Assembly (NCBI RefSeq): GCF_016086655.4
Contig: NC_052137.2
Span: 34,554,007 to 34,618,006 of the forward strand
From: Lepeophtheirus salmonis
Taxonomy: Eukaryota > Arthropoda > Copepoda > Siphonostomatoida > Caligidae
Length of the DNA: 64,000 nucleotides
Direction: 5' to 3'
Positions 1-10,400 of this stretch are shown here, piece by piece. Under the pieces are notes generated by a model that had not been told where the DNA came from, did no database searches, and was given only the letters and a program-made list of their open reading frames with translations. Position numbers and translations under genes: made by a program. How positions within the stretch are numbered: position 1 is the first letter of the stretch; each line of letters starts with the position of its first letter.

Positions 1-145
1 CTTTGATTGGTTAAATTATATTTAGTTCAACAATTATTGAATTGTGAAGAATTGACTAAAAATTGGAAAACTAACTTTGAGCATTTTTTCTGTTTCTTTT
101 CAGAAGAAAAGTTGCATAGTACAATAAAGGTAACAAAGTTTGCGA
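1..145 (+). repeat. Dispersed repeat, family F (copy 1)
   Basis: This edge segment is similar to 24220-24335. Both have a GAATTG-rich start, a T-rich run ending in AG, then a stretch close to AAAAGTTG, a variable few bases, and CAATAAA-GTAAC. It looks like one end of a dispersed element. The window edge cuts it, so its length is unknown. Confidence 0.45.
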
Positions 146-1080
146 TGAGGTGACATTTGCATTAATTATATATCATTATATTAATTATCCAATAAACTGA
201 TTTGACGTTGACTTGTAAAGGTATTTATACCAAAGTAAATATTCCGTTAGTACGTTTTGTAAAAAATGTAACAGATTGTAATCTTTAATGCATCTCTCAG
301 CCATGTTTTCAAAAAGAGCGAGAAAAAGGCCCCAAATCAATTAGTAGTGAATCAATCCTTCTGAAGAGTTAGAATATTATTCAAAAATAGTACATTATAT
401 GTACAGCTAAAAAATAACAAATTTGAGTTAAACCAGTCAACGCTTCAAGTATTAACAATGGGCATGAATAGTAGAAAAATTGATAGCTGAAAAAAATAAA
501 TTGCAAATTTCTATGTTAGTGAAATATCACTTTTAATATGAATTTTTTTTTATTGACATCAACTTCCTACAAGGTCACATTTTATATTAGCATTTATAGT
601 CCGATATATAATTCAATTGAAACCTAGGTTTCACAAGTCGAACGGATGTAAAACTCCTTCAGCATTAAAATACCAAATGCACTATAAAATGACGAATATA
701 TGGATGAGGTTAATTGACACTTAATGGAAAATAAAGCCTTTTCCCTGACCTCATAAGCTGGCACCATAATTAAAAGCAACGCCATCTTGGGGATTACCGT
801 TGGTATTTTAACTTTATAAAATGGATAATTTCAAATAAATTTTGATTAAACTTCATTAATCTGCTTTAAGAAAAGACTTAGTACTTGCATTCAACACTAC
901 TTGATATAAATAAGGTTGTTGGAATCGTTGAAAAAGAACGAATTGGATTGGTTGAAAGAGATTATATAAAAGAAGGAATATAGCACGTTGGTACGCTTGC
1001 ATCTTTCAAAGATATTTTCCTGAGTATTGTACTAATCATCAGCAAAGCAACTTCCCCTTACTACTCTCTCACGTGCATCA
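146..1080. other. A/T-rich DNA without recognised genes
   Basis: No open frame with recognisable homology, no paired inverted ends and no strong repeat was seen here. Confidence 0.5.
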
Positions 1081-1086
1081 TCATCA

Positions 1087-1941
1087 TGCCGAAGAAAACG
1101 TACCTTTTTTCATAGGTTTCTAACAACGGAGGTACTGATGTGTGGAATTATGATTTGGAAAATAAAAGTATATCTTGCCGTTTTTGCGGTTTCTCGTACC
1201 CATCTCTTTCTTTATGGCAAGTAATCCGCCTCTCCATAATCTCCCATCACATCAACAACTTAAAAGTCTTCAAGAAACACAAGATTCAAGGAGACGAAGG
1301 AAAATTAAACGGTTCATCACTCAATTTGGACGTAGCAAAGTTATTTGTGTCTTGTAACATTCCTTTAAATGTTCTGGATCCTACCAGAGAGAGTATTTAT
1401 TGCTTCGTACGAAATTCCCCTCCCTCCATCACCAATTATAACAAGATAGGGAACTTGGTTAAAAACAGTACAGTACTACTACCATTACTTCGACGTCTTC
1501 AGAGAATATTTAAACAGCATTGATGATGATTGGGCAGTAACCAGAAGAGCACAAGAAGTAATTAATGATGATTCCTTAAGAGAAGAAGTCGTATTGAAAC
1601 AGGAAATTTTTCGTCAAATACCTTTGGCAATAACTGCGCTTGAGGAAAGATTGTCTCTTCTTACCCACCTAACCATAGTAGAAAATCTGATTCAAGATTT
1701 AAAGGAAGAGCCATTCAAGACCAAGTTAAAAGAAGTACTTCAAAAGAATCCTGGCTACACAAAACTAAAGGAACTCTCAACAAGTGACAACCTTGTATAC
1801 ACAAATATTGTCAATTGTGATACTGAGAGAGTCTTTAGTATAATGAATGTCATCAATACGAAAAGGAGGTCCAAACTAAGTACTAAGAAATTGAAGGAAC
1901 TGTTGATCACGAAATGGAATGAATGTTTCGTTATCATTTAA
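1087..1941 (+). pseudogene. Decayed hAT-family transposase, CGGBP1-like type
   Basis: Three frames read consecutively as one hAT-type transposase. A start MPKKTY at 1087 soon hits a stop. The frame from ~1120 to ~1440 holds a BED-like zinc finger (CRFC, then paired histidines near HHINNLKVFKKH) and the segment KLFVSCNIPLNVLD, typical of the start of the hAT/CGGBP1 core. The frame from ~1450 to 1941 carries ITALEERLSL, KNPGY and CDTERVFSIMNVI, the C-terminal dimerisation region of this family. At least one frameshift (~1441-1450) and an early stop break the gene. The central catalytic part is shortened. In living copies the protein would bind element ends and cut and paste DNA. This copy cannot. 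No terminal repeats were found with confidence. Confidence 0.72.
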
Positions 1942-1944
1942 TTG

Positions 1945-2440
1945 TCAACACGTAAATAATAACAATATTTTTTAAATACTTTGTTACTTAATTGCCTCAT
2001 TTCTATTCTTTAGATTTCGTGCCAAAGATATCTATTCATCCTTTATGGTCAGTGGTCACAAAGAAGTTACGAGTACACTTCCTGTAATGATGGGGTTGAT
2101 GTTCTCTAACTAAAAATATTTTTTGTCTTGCATAAATTTACAGAATATAATATACATTTATAGGGAAGTTATATATTAATAATATACTACAATCCCTCTT
2201 CCTTCATGTAATGTTACAAAAATCACAATTGAGATATCTTATAAGTATGTTCGAAATTACCCATCGTCCATCAAGTATGATTTATGAATAAAGGTTTGTT
2301 TATTATTACAGAGGAACCAGATACTTGAAGTTGTATTTGTGGGCACGCTTGCGCAAAACACGATTCCCACAACCCTAGATATAAATGATAAACACTGATA
2401 GTTGAACTTAGTCAAGGTAATACTGCCTGAAAAGCCAGAT
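1945..2440. other. A/T-rich DNA without recognised genes
   Basis: Follows the hAT relic. A hAT-end-like CAGTGGTC occurs near 2050 but has no partner that I could find. Nothing else is supportable. Confidence 0.4.
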
Positions 2441-2444
2441 GACA

Positions 2445-2590
2445 TGTCTAAATTTGTACCTAGTTTTTGATTGTTTATTATTTACGATAAAAGTAAGATA
2501 ATTAGAGAAAAATATCTTATTATTTCCATTGTAATTGTTATATGGAAATAAGATTGTATAATAATGTAATAAAATATTTTTAGTACAAAT
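2445..2590 (+). repeat. Dispersed repeat, family G (copy 1)
   Basis: Matches 42440-42590 in the same orientation. Shared landmarks are AGATAATTAGAGAAAA, TTGTAATTGTTA, GGAAATAAGAT and a terminal ATATTTTTA block. Both copies are about 145 bp. No coding content. Confidence 0.5.
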
Positions 2591-3224
2591 AATAGAACTA
2601 GATATTAGAGGGATATATTTTTGATGGACATTAATATTAAAGCCCTTTCATTTCTCGGTCGCATTTTGACATTCAATAATTATCTATTTTTTATTAATAT
2701 TAATGTAAATAGGGTTTTTATTCTATAAAACTTGATTGTAATACACCTAAAATGGTCGATATTAACCATGACATAAAAACGCTTTATAGGAGTTAGTGAT
2801 GTGCGTTTTTTTTATTTAGAGTCCACAAATTCTATTGAATCATGCAACCTGCCGGCAACATTGTATCCAATTTGAATAAATTAAACAAATAAAAGAACAA
2901 AATACCCAATATTTAATCATTTCTTGCCCTTTTACCTAAATTGCATATACACCTTTGAAATCACAATTTATTCTATTTCATAATGAAATTACCTTCTAAA
3001 TTCTTTTTTAATGTAACGTAACGTTTTTAAATATAGCCTTTTACTCCTCTCCCCCTACAGCTTGTTAATTAAATGGCAGAACCTGCCCCCTCAACCATTA
3101 TGTGCAAAGTGTGTTTAAAAAAAGTTCCTCACATCAAATGAGTAAAGATTGTTTTTACTATAGTGTTTGGTACTTTTGCATGTAGCTATTTTGCCTAAGG
3201 ACATTTTTCCTTAAACCATGTTGA
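2591..3224. other. A/T-rich DNA without recognised genes
   Basis: No coding homology or paired repeat was seen. A TTTTGCCTAAGGACATTTTT segment near 3189-3208 resembles the inverted arm of the next element and may be a duplicated piece of it. Confidence 0.4.
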
Positions 3225-3930
3225 TTAGTACATTTCACTCTAATATCAATTTTGCCTAAAGGATATTTCGCCTTATTATATAAAAAAATATGATTTATAG
3301 GACGTTATTGCTCATTTTTGGTTGAAATTGGTATTTCACTCGAATATTTTAATCAAAAGATGTATTGTTTACTAATCTTTGTTAAGTAAAAAAGATTCAC
3401 AAAGACCATCCTTCTGGTATTTCTATTCCGATCCCAGATTACTCCAACTGTGCTAAGCTTGACAGTTTTCCTCACTTACGTCTTTTTCTTTCCTTGTGCT
3501 TTCCTACGATCCAATGTTTGGGTGTCTCCCGACATCTTCTCAAAGGTTTGCTTCACCACAACCTCTTCTTCTGATACATCCTGGATCCTTACGAAGAAGT
3601 GATTAGCACTTTTTCTATTGGAATCGTTTTCGTGTTTTTTTATTTTTCTTATTATGTTAATTGATAACATTAGTATTTATTTTGTTCCTTGAACGAACTC
3701 ATTAGTAAGTAAGAATTCTATACTATTATTTGAAATTTTAACATTATTTCAACAGTCAACCATTTAATGCTATTTGTTGTAATAAATAATGCATATTTTA
3801 TTACAAAATTGAGAGGGAACATCAATTTCAACCAAAAAACAAACAATAAGGACGTATAGATTTAATTTATTTACATATTATAAGCAAAATGTCCTGTGGC
3901 GAAATAGTTTAAGGCGAAAGTACATATTCA
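3225..3930. mobile_element. Unclassified DNA element with ~105-bp inverted ends
   Basis: The left arm (about 3225-3335) and the reverse complement of the right arm (about 3822-3930) align with moderate divergence. Landmarks are TTTTGCC/TTTCGCC, GGATATTT/GGACATTT and TTTTTGGTTGAAATTG. Total length is about 700 bp. The interior carries a 64-residue open frame on the minus strand (3476-3670), basic and acidic, with no motif I recognise. The arrangement is that of a non-autonomous DNA transposon. Its superfamily is not determinable by eye. Confidence 0.55.
3476..3670 (-). pseudogene. Unidentified reading frame inside the inverted-end element
   Basis: A 64-codon frame, rich in Lys, Glu and Ser, containing NHFFVRIQDVSEEEVVVK. 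It lies wholly between the two inverted arms, so it may be a remnant of the element's own protein. I do not recognise a domain. A chance frame is possible. Confidence 0.25.
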
Positions 3931-4224
3931 ATTTGTGGCATATAAGTGTGAGAAAAGGTAAACTTGCTAGACTTCTGGCCCATTGTGTGAGACTTGAGAG
4001 CCTTGGAATGAGGACATTATACTGTAGTAAGAAGTATGACCTTAAAAGAGTTTAAATAAACTCCAAAGGGATGAATGAGGTGAACAGCAGTCTAAAAGTC
4101 CAAGTACACATGACTAATAGGAATAAGTAAGTAGATACAACTATTAATGATTCATATTCCCTGCGGATAATCTACAAAGTAGCTGTGACTGTCTGAAGAT
4201 TGAGTAGGAGTGTAAATCCTAATT

Positions 4225-4480
4225 ATTTTCAACAGCCGATTTTTGTAGTTGATGGATAGTTTATTTTATTTTCTAAAGCTGTTATCATTATTTTTTTTTA
4301 AGGAGATAAAATTTGAGGATAGAGTTTTGATAATGGATGTGTTTACTCATCAATGACGCTGAGAAGTTTCAAGTCCTTGATATTGATTTAGGGACTCAAA
4401 GTACCATTGAGGATCGATTTTGGAGTAATTTCTGCCTATATGTCCTTGATATATACAGAGTGCGATTTGTATTCTTCAAA
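4225..4480 (-). repeat. Dispersed repeat, family B (reverse copy)
   Basis: Reverse orientation of the ~330-bp family seen at 6262-6610 and 62453-62760. Diagnostic parts are the AAAGCTGTTATCATTATT block (complement of AATAATGATAACAGCTTT), the ACTCATCAATGACG block, and GATTTTGGAGTAATTTCTGCC near the end. The small open frames here are repeat sequence, not genes. Confidence 0.55.
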
Positions 4481-5749
4481 TTGTCCGGATTACAACGTTT
4501 ATTTTTTTTTAATACCACAAGTCATATTTTATACAACTCTACTGATTCATAGTCATAACCCCCTGAACCAAAACTCCAAAGTAGTTTTGATTGCAAATAG
4601 AATGAGCTTCTTTTATTCCACGTCAAGTTATAAATTAGTATACACGTTTGTATTCTTCTTTTTATTCAATTCAGTAGAACGTTTAAATTGTCATCCACAG
4701 GCTCTCAAAAATCCTGAGTGAATGATTATTTTTTATCCTATCTCCATTGTATAAAAATTACAAAAGATTTTGTATCAATAAGCGATTGTTATAGAAAGTA
4801 TTTATGGACGCAATATTTTTTTACTCAAATTATAAAATAACATAATTTAGAAACATATCAAATCACAGAATGTCCTTGACACAGATGTTTTTCTGCAGTA
4901 TATTCGTTCTGCTTCTAAGATTGTAGTTTTTGATAAAAGAAAATAAAATAAATTGTCACATAATTAAGTCTTATTCTTCTTTGAAGAAAATGAAGAAATC
5001 TTTAGTAGTTATTATTTATTTTTCATGCTTTTTATACGATCCATATTCAAGAAGAACTATCATTATTTATTACTATTGTTGATTAGAAAAATAACACTTT
5101 TTGGAATTGAATTTGTTATAAGAATGATCTCTTTAACGAATATATAAACCTATTCTCCAAACAGAGATATAAGAAATACCCTAAATTAAATAGCTATTAA
5201 TCAATTATTGTGGATGGGCAAATTGTATGGAAAAAGGCATTTTTTAAGATTAGAAAAGAAAAACAATGGGTGCCATCGTTCTTTTTTGCTCATTCCTTAA
5301 TAGATCGTCATGGTGTTAACACCCTGCTCTGAATGATCCCACCTACTTTTGGTATAATTTTCATATATTTAAACATGTATATTTGCATTTTCCTTGCGCT
5401 AATGCAATTTATATGTTGAATGCTGTAAGAATAATTCATTTTATCCTCCCACACACAAATCATATAACATACAGCTGACATTAAAAAAAGCCATAAATCT
5501 CGTTCCCACCTTCTTCTTCCGTTTACAATCATTCCTATCAATTAGATCATCCATTTAAAATATTTTTTATTTATAGCTAAGACTATTTTCATATTAGCTT
5601 TAAATAATTAATTGTTCAAGTTCAACCAATCAAATTTCAGAACAAAGATAAGAGACAATCATCGTCAAATCAACTACTAACACAAAAATATATATGTAAG
5701 TGGAGTAAAACCAATGGAGTGATAAGGCTACGTGGACAAAGAGCTCTAG
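4481..5749. other. A/T-rich DNA without recognised genes
   Basis: Several short frames exist (for example minus strand 5308-5541) but show no recognisable domain. They are compatible with chance. Confidence 0.4.
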
Positions 5750-6010
5750 GGTTGTAAATCCAATGCCTTTTTATGCGACTGAGTTTTGTTGTGGTTAGTA
5801 AACTGAAGAGTGTTTCTTATTTTCTAAGGCTGTTCTTTCCTACTCTTGGAGATAACATCCAAGTATGGAGTGTAATAACGAGTATTTGTGATCATGAATG
5901 ACGTAGAGTAACTCTCAAGATTTGTTATGGAGTTATAAGTCCCCTTTGAGTAGAATTGAAGATTGTAAGATGAGTAATTTCTACTTATCTGCATACTTGA
6001 CCCAAAGTGG
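5750..6010 (-). repeat. Dispersed repeat, family B (reverse copy)
   Basis: Parallels 4225-4480. It has TATTTTCTAAGGCTGTTCTTT, TGATCATGAATGACGTAGAG, TTGTTATGGAGTTATAAGTC and GAATTGAAGATTGTAAGATG in the same order. Reads as the complement of the forward copies. Confidence 0.5.
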
Positions 6011-6261
6011 AATTTGTGTTAATATCCTTCATCTAGATTTAATGGAAGGCCATGTCAGCTAAGATACTAGCCTCTCAAACATGATTAAAGTTGTCTGTAT
6101 TGCGATGTTGATTTGGGGTCTTTTTATTTTTGTTAGCGTACCGAAAATATGTACGATTAAAACCCCAATTTATAATTATAATTTAAAAAAGTATAACCTA
6201 CTAATATTTAAATCATACCAAAAATATTTTGTCAACATGAATATTTGAAGAATGTTCTTGT

Positions 6262-6610
6262 GAGAGTTTGTTAGATTAGCTGCAATCAGCATGAGAGGAA
6301 CTAATATACACAGTTCCTACTCCGTATTTAGAAAGGATATATAGACACAAATTAATTAGATGCCCATCCTAAATTCTAACATTACTCTAAATATTTATAA
6401 CTCCACAACAAATCCTCAGAGCCAGTCTTTCACAAACACACTCACAAGTAATTACTTCATACTTATATTTTATCTCTTCAAGAATTAAATAACAATGATA
6501 ACAGCTTTGAAAAATAAAAACACTCTTGGGATTACCATCTAGAAAAAAATATCTCAAACGTGTAGATCATATTTTATACAGCTCTACTTATAACTAGAGT
6601 ATGTTATAAT
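6262..6610 (+). repeat. Dispersed repeat, family B (forward copy)
   Basis: One of the fuller copies. It begins near GTTAGATTAGCTGCAATCAG, continues through TCCTACTCCGTATTTAG and CAACAAATCCTCAGAG, and ends with TCAAGAATTAAATAACAATG, GATAACAGCTTTGAAAAATA and AAACACTC. No open frame of note. It may be a MITE or SINE-like unit. Its ends were not defined. Confidence 0.55.
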
Positions 6611-6641
6611 TGAGGATTACCATCGGATTAATCCTTTCCAA

Positions 6642-6660
6642 CATATATATATATATATTT
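6642..6660. repeat. (TA)n microsatellite
   Basis: Short uninterrupted AT-dinucleotide tract. Confidence 0.8.
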
Positions 6661-6798
6661 GCTCGACAGAGAGTGATAATTACGTTTACTCCTTCATCTC
6701 ACAGCTCATTTTATGACAACTAAGATGTCTCCTCTCAAACATTCTTCAAATTACAGGCTTACCAGTTAATATTTGTGTTTACCATTTATAACCCAATC

Positions 6799-6965
6799 AA
6801 AGCATGTAGGATCGATTCTTGATCGCTCCAAGAAGAAGGAATTATACATTATGTAACTGGACTTTAAGGACAATTCCTAAGCCAGATGGAGTTATTGTAA
6901 TACTATAATGTTTACTGATACTTCATCAAAGCAACTCCATCTATCCAATTAAAGAACATATAAAA
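6799..6965 (+). mobile_element. tRNA-derived SINE (partial)
   Basis: Contains a B-box-like AGGATCGATTC at 6808-6818. It is followed by the family's 3' body: GGACAATTCCTAAGCCAGAT, GGAGTTATTGTAATACTATA and ATGTTTACTGATACTTCATC. The same body follows a B box at 21055-21300 and 62761-62990. The A box is not evident, so this copy is probably 5' truncated. Confidence 0.6.
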
Positions 6966-7081
6966 ACCCGTGGTTTAGATTGGAAAATCGACTTCTTCTT
7001 TTACTTAAAGTTTCTATGTAGTCTAAAGGAATATGTAGGGGAGTGAAATGAAAGACTACTAGTTTCTATCTATGAATGTAT

Positions 7082-7087
7082 TATATA
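7082..7087 (+). promoter_or_regulatory. TATA-like box upstream of the SLC16 gene
   Basis: TATATA followed by GGAAAG, about 205 bp upstream of the ATG at 7292. A G/C-richer pyrimidine stretch (about 7095-7165) follows and could be 5' UTR. In DNA this A/T-rich, such a motif is weak evidence. Confidence 0.2.
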
Positions 7088-7291
7088 GGAAAGCGGGCCT
7101 GCTTTCCTTTGCATACTCTCCGCTTTTCCCCCTTATACACACTTCCCTCTCTCCCCCCTTTCATTTATCCTTAAAAACGTTGTAAATTATATCTTAGTTA
7201 GTTTCTGTTAGTTTTTGAATCAGTGTAAAAGTGGACAAGTCACTCCTCCATCAATTCCATACAAAATCATGACATTTTTTTCATTTCCAAC

Positions 7292-7490
7292 ATGAAAAAG
7301 GATGCAGTTGAGTCCCATGAGGACAACATGCCCACGGCATCCCTTCTTTCCCTGAAAAAGCCTAGTTATAACAATAATTTAACTTGGCCTATTGTGGGAG
7401 GGTGTAAGACATTCTTCCCTTCTCCGAGGGATTTAAACGAAGATCATAATGAAGGGTCTGAAACGACCATATTTCTTCAAATATCCAAAG
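7292..7490 (+). CDS. SLC16-like gene, coding exon 1
   Basis: The ATG in the context CCAACATGA begins a 66-codon frame plus one base. It ends QISK and a phase-1 donor AAAG|GTGAGC. The peptide is polar (DAVESHEDNMP, FFPSPRDLNEDHNEGS) and has no signal peptide. Read-through past the donor reaches a stop at 7577, as expected for an intron. This ATG was chosen because no earlier in-frame ATG with a good context is close. Confidence 0.6.
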
Positions 7491-10400
7491 GTGAGCTGTT
7501 TTTAATATTTTTCTCTCCTAAAAAAAATGAAAAACGATTAGGGACTAGTTGTATAGTGCCTGTCCTGATCTTAAACTGAGAGCTGCAGTTCAATTTAGTC
7601 CACATTTATTGTTCCTTAAAGAGGATATAATCGATCTCTCGTGATGTCATTGAGGGAGCCTTTTTTAAATTATTCAGTTATATATAAGCATAAGAGTAAA
7701 CATATACATATAATTTTTTAGAGATGCATTCTATTCCTTTTAATTACTACAAGCATATATATTGCAAAAACTCGAGTAAAATATTTAATATATATATTCA
7801 GAAATATGCTCTACCTACGCATACATTTTTTTCTGTACTATTTATGTGGAAGCGAATGCATCACTAAAAAAATATTGTTTACGTTTATAATATAAAACAA
7901 ATTGGCATATAAAAATTTGAGTCACATTGCCACTGAAAATGTTTGCATTTTGAAGGTCCAAATATTGACCTCGTGACCTTATTAAACCTATTAAATGGTT
8001 TAAAGATAAATCGCTATCTTCATAAACATTTAAAATACAACGATTTAAAAATAGGGTAGGTAGTATAGAGGCCAAAACTTTAGAAGCCTTTAAATCCTGA
8101 ACCAGAGGACAAAAAAAGGCTGAAATATTGGAGTTTTGATTGTTTAACTAATATTAAAACATATATCAAATTTAAAAAAAAAATAGAGAATAGTGCTGTT
8201 TTTGAGTGATTGATTTTGCTTGGAATGATACTGACGTCATATGAAAACGGTTGGTTTTTTAGAGCCTATGGGTCCCACTTCTTTTTGAAATATACTCAAG
8301 AAATGACTATCCTAAGTACAGATAGAACCGGTTCTAAGAGTAGACTGAACTGGCCCGAGTAAATTGGGACCAAGTCAACAGTATTGCTTAGTTTTGTAAG
8401 GATATCAATATTTAATTACCAGTTTCGGTACAAACATTGATATTGGTATTTCGATACTTTTCACAACTTTTTCTAATAATAGAAATAAAAATAAAAATGG
8501 AGCTCAGTACAATATTCAGATCCACTTACAGGTTTGTCATTTGGGGTATGGGGAGGGGAATATTTGACTGCAATGCAAACTAAAAAATATATATATATAT
8601 ATTATCTGTAACAAAAATAAACATTTAATGCGTTATTTGATAATGTCTGACATTTTAACGATTATATTAATCGACTTTGTCCATTCATAATTATTTGGTT
8701 TTTATGAGAAAATAGATTTGACTCAACTTTGATTTGTAGTATTATTGAGAGTAGACTAGCTTAAAAATGAAATTTCAGATCTTAACTCTATTCTTAGGTC
8801 TTAAAAATGAAGAATTTAGCATTTTAATTAAAGTTTTAATTAGCAATATCTTGTAAATCAAAGCAATGATAGGCAATTATAAAACATCATTGAAAAGCTA
8901 TTAAGTAGCTTAACAAACCCTATGTTAAATTTGTATTTCATTTTTCTTATGGAAAAATTAAGTAGACTAAGATCCTAATTTTTGGTTTTTGCTTTGTTTT
9001 GAAATTTTAACCATCTAAAGATAAAACACATTTAATTTTTTTTTAAATTGTCAAGTGGAAAATTCATGGAATTAATGCACTGATTGATAAAAAAATCCCA
9101 ACTTCTTTCATATAGTAATTTTTGTACATTTTTAATATTTTATTCTCAAGGGTATGTTCAATAAAATCTTATTTGACACTAAATATGAGTTTAATTTGTC
9201 ACTCCTACAAAAAAAGACACATTTTCTTCATTTTGTTTCTTGAGGTTGGAAGATTATAATATGCAAGTGTCTTAGAAACACAGTTTACATGCACTGTACA
9301 CGCATCATAGATGTGGCAACCCACCTTTAGCTCTCCATTTTTCTCCAATAAACATTACAAATATATGCAACTTCATACATTTCTATATTAATCTTGACTT
9401 CATATTATATATAAGCATATGATACTAATCGAATTACAATCACAAATAAATAAATATAATTGTAAATGTACATACAATACACATCACTCATATTTTTTTT
9501 TCATTATATTCTTATAAACATTTATTGGATGCAGATGGGGCAAATAAAAAAATTCATAGAAAAATTAAAATAACTTATTACCTTTGTCTTCGAAGTTGAA
9601 GGGAGGACATGTTAGGCCTCGATTTGTTTGTAAGATTAATTACGAAAAAAGTTACGGCTTGATTTAGGTAAAACGCGGCAGGAAGGCTATATAAGTTAAC
9701 AATAAGAATTCATTCAATTTCGAGAGGAATTTTGACTTGGTTATTTACCCATTTAATTGCCTTTGGATTGAAAAATATTTGACAAAATTTTTAATAGCCT
9801 CATTTTAAAAAGCATCATTTCACAAATAATCTTTTTGGAAAAACAAATTTGCTAAATGACCATTCGAAAAAATAATTTTTTAACGGATGCAAAATTGATA
9901 AAGATATAAAAAGAAGCCAAAAACTTTGAGGAATAACCTTTTTTTTTATTTTGAGAATTGTGGTAATTCCTAGCAATTTCCTTGCAAGATACGATGTGGG
10001 ATTTGTGTTTATAGTTGCTTGTATATAATTTAATAAAGCATCATGACAACTAACCTGTATGAATTCTATGCCATCAAAGCCATTAACTCCTGAAACAGAA
10101 AATTAATACAAATATTAGGATTTGGACGCTACAAACCCCGATGGATTTCATGGAACTGGGTTTGGTACAGTATAATAGTTTTTTAAATAGAATTAGTATG
10201 GTTTCTTCCAGCTTTTTGACAATTTATTCTTTCATCATTTATTTCTGTACAAATAAATTATTCTTAAATATACTTAACTTAAAAAAAAAAAAAAAACAAG
10301 GTAGATATAAAATATACAGTTTATATAATGAATTAGTAATATCTTTTTTTTGCATAAAGACGAGCCTGTCCGCAATTTACAATAATAAACACGACCAATT

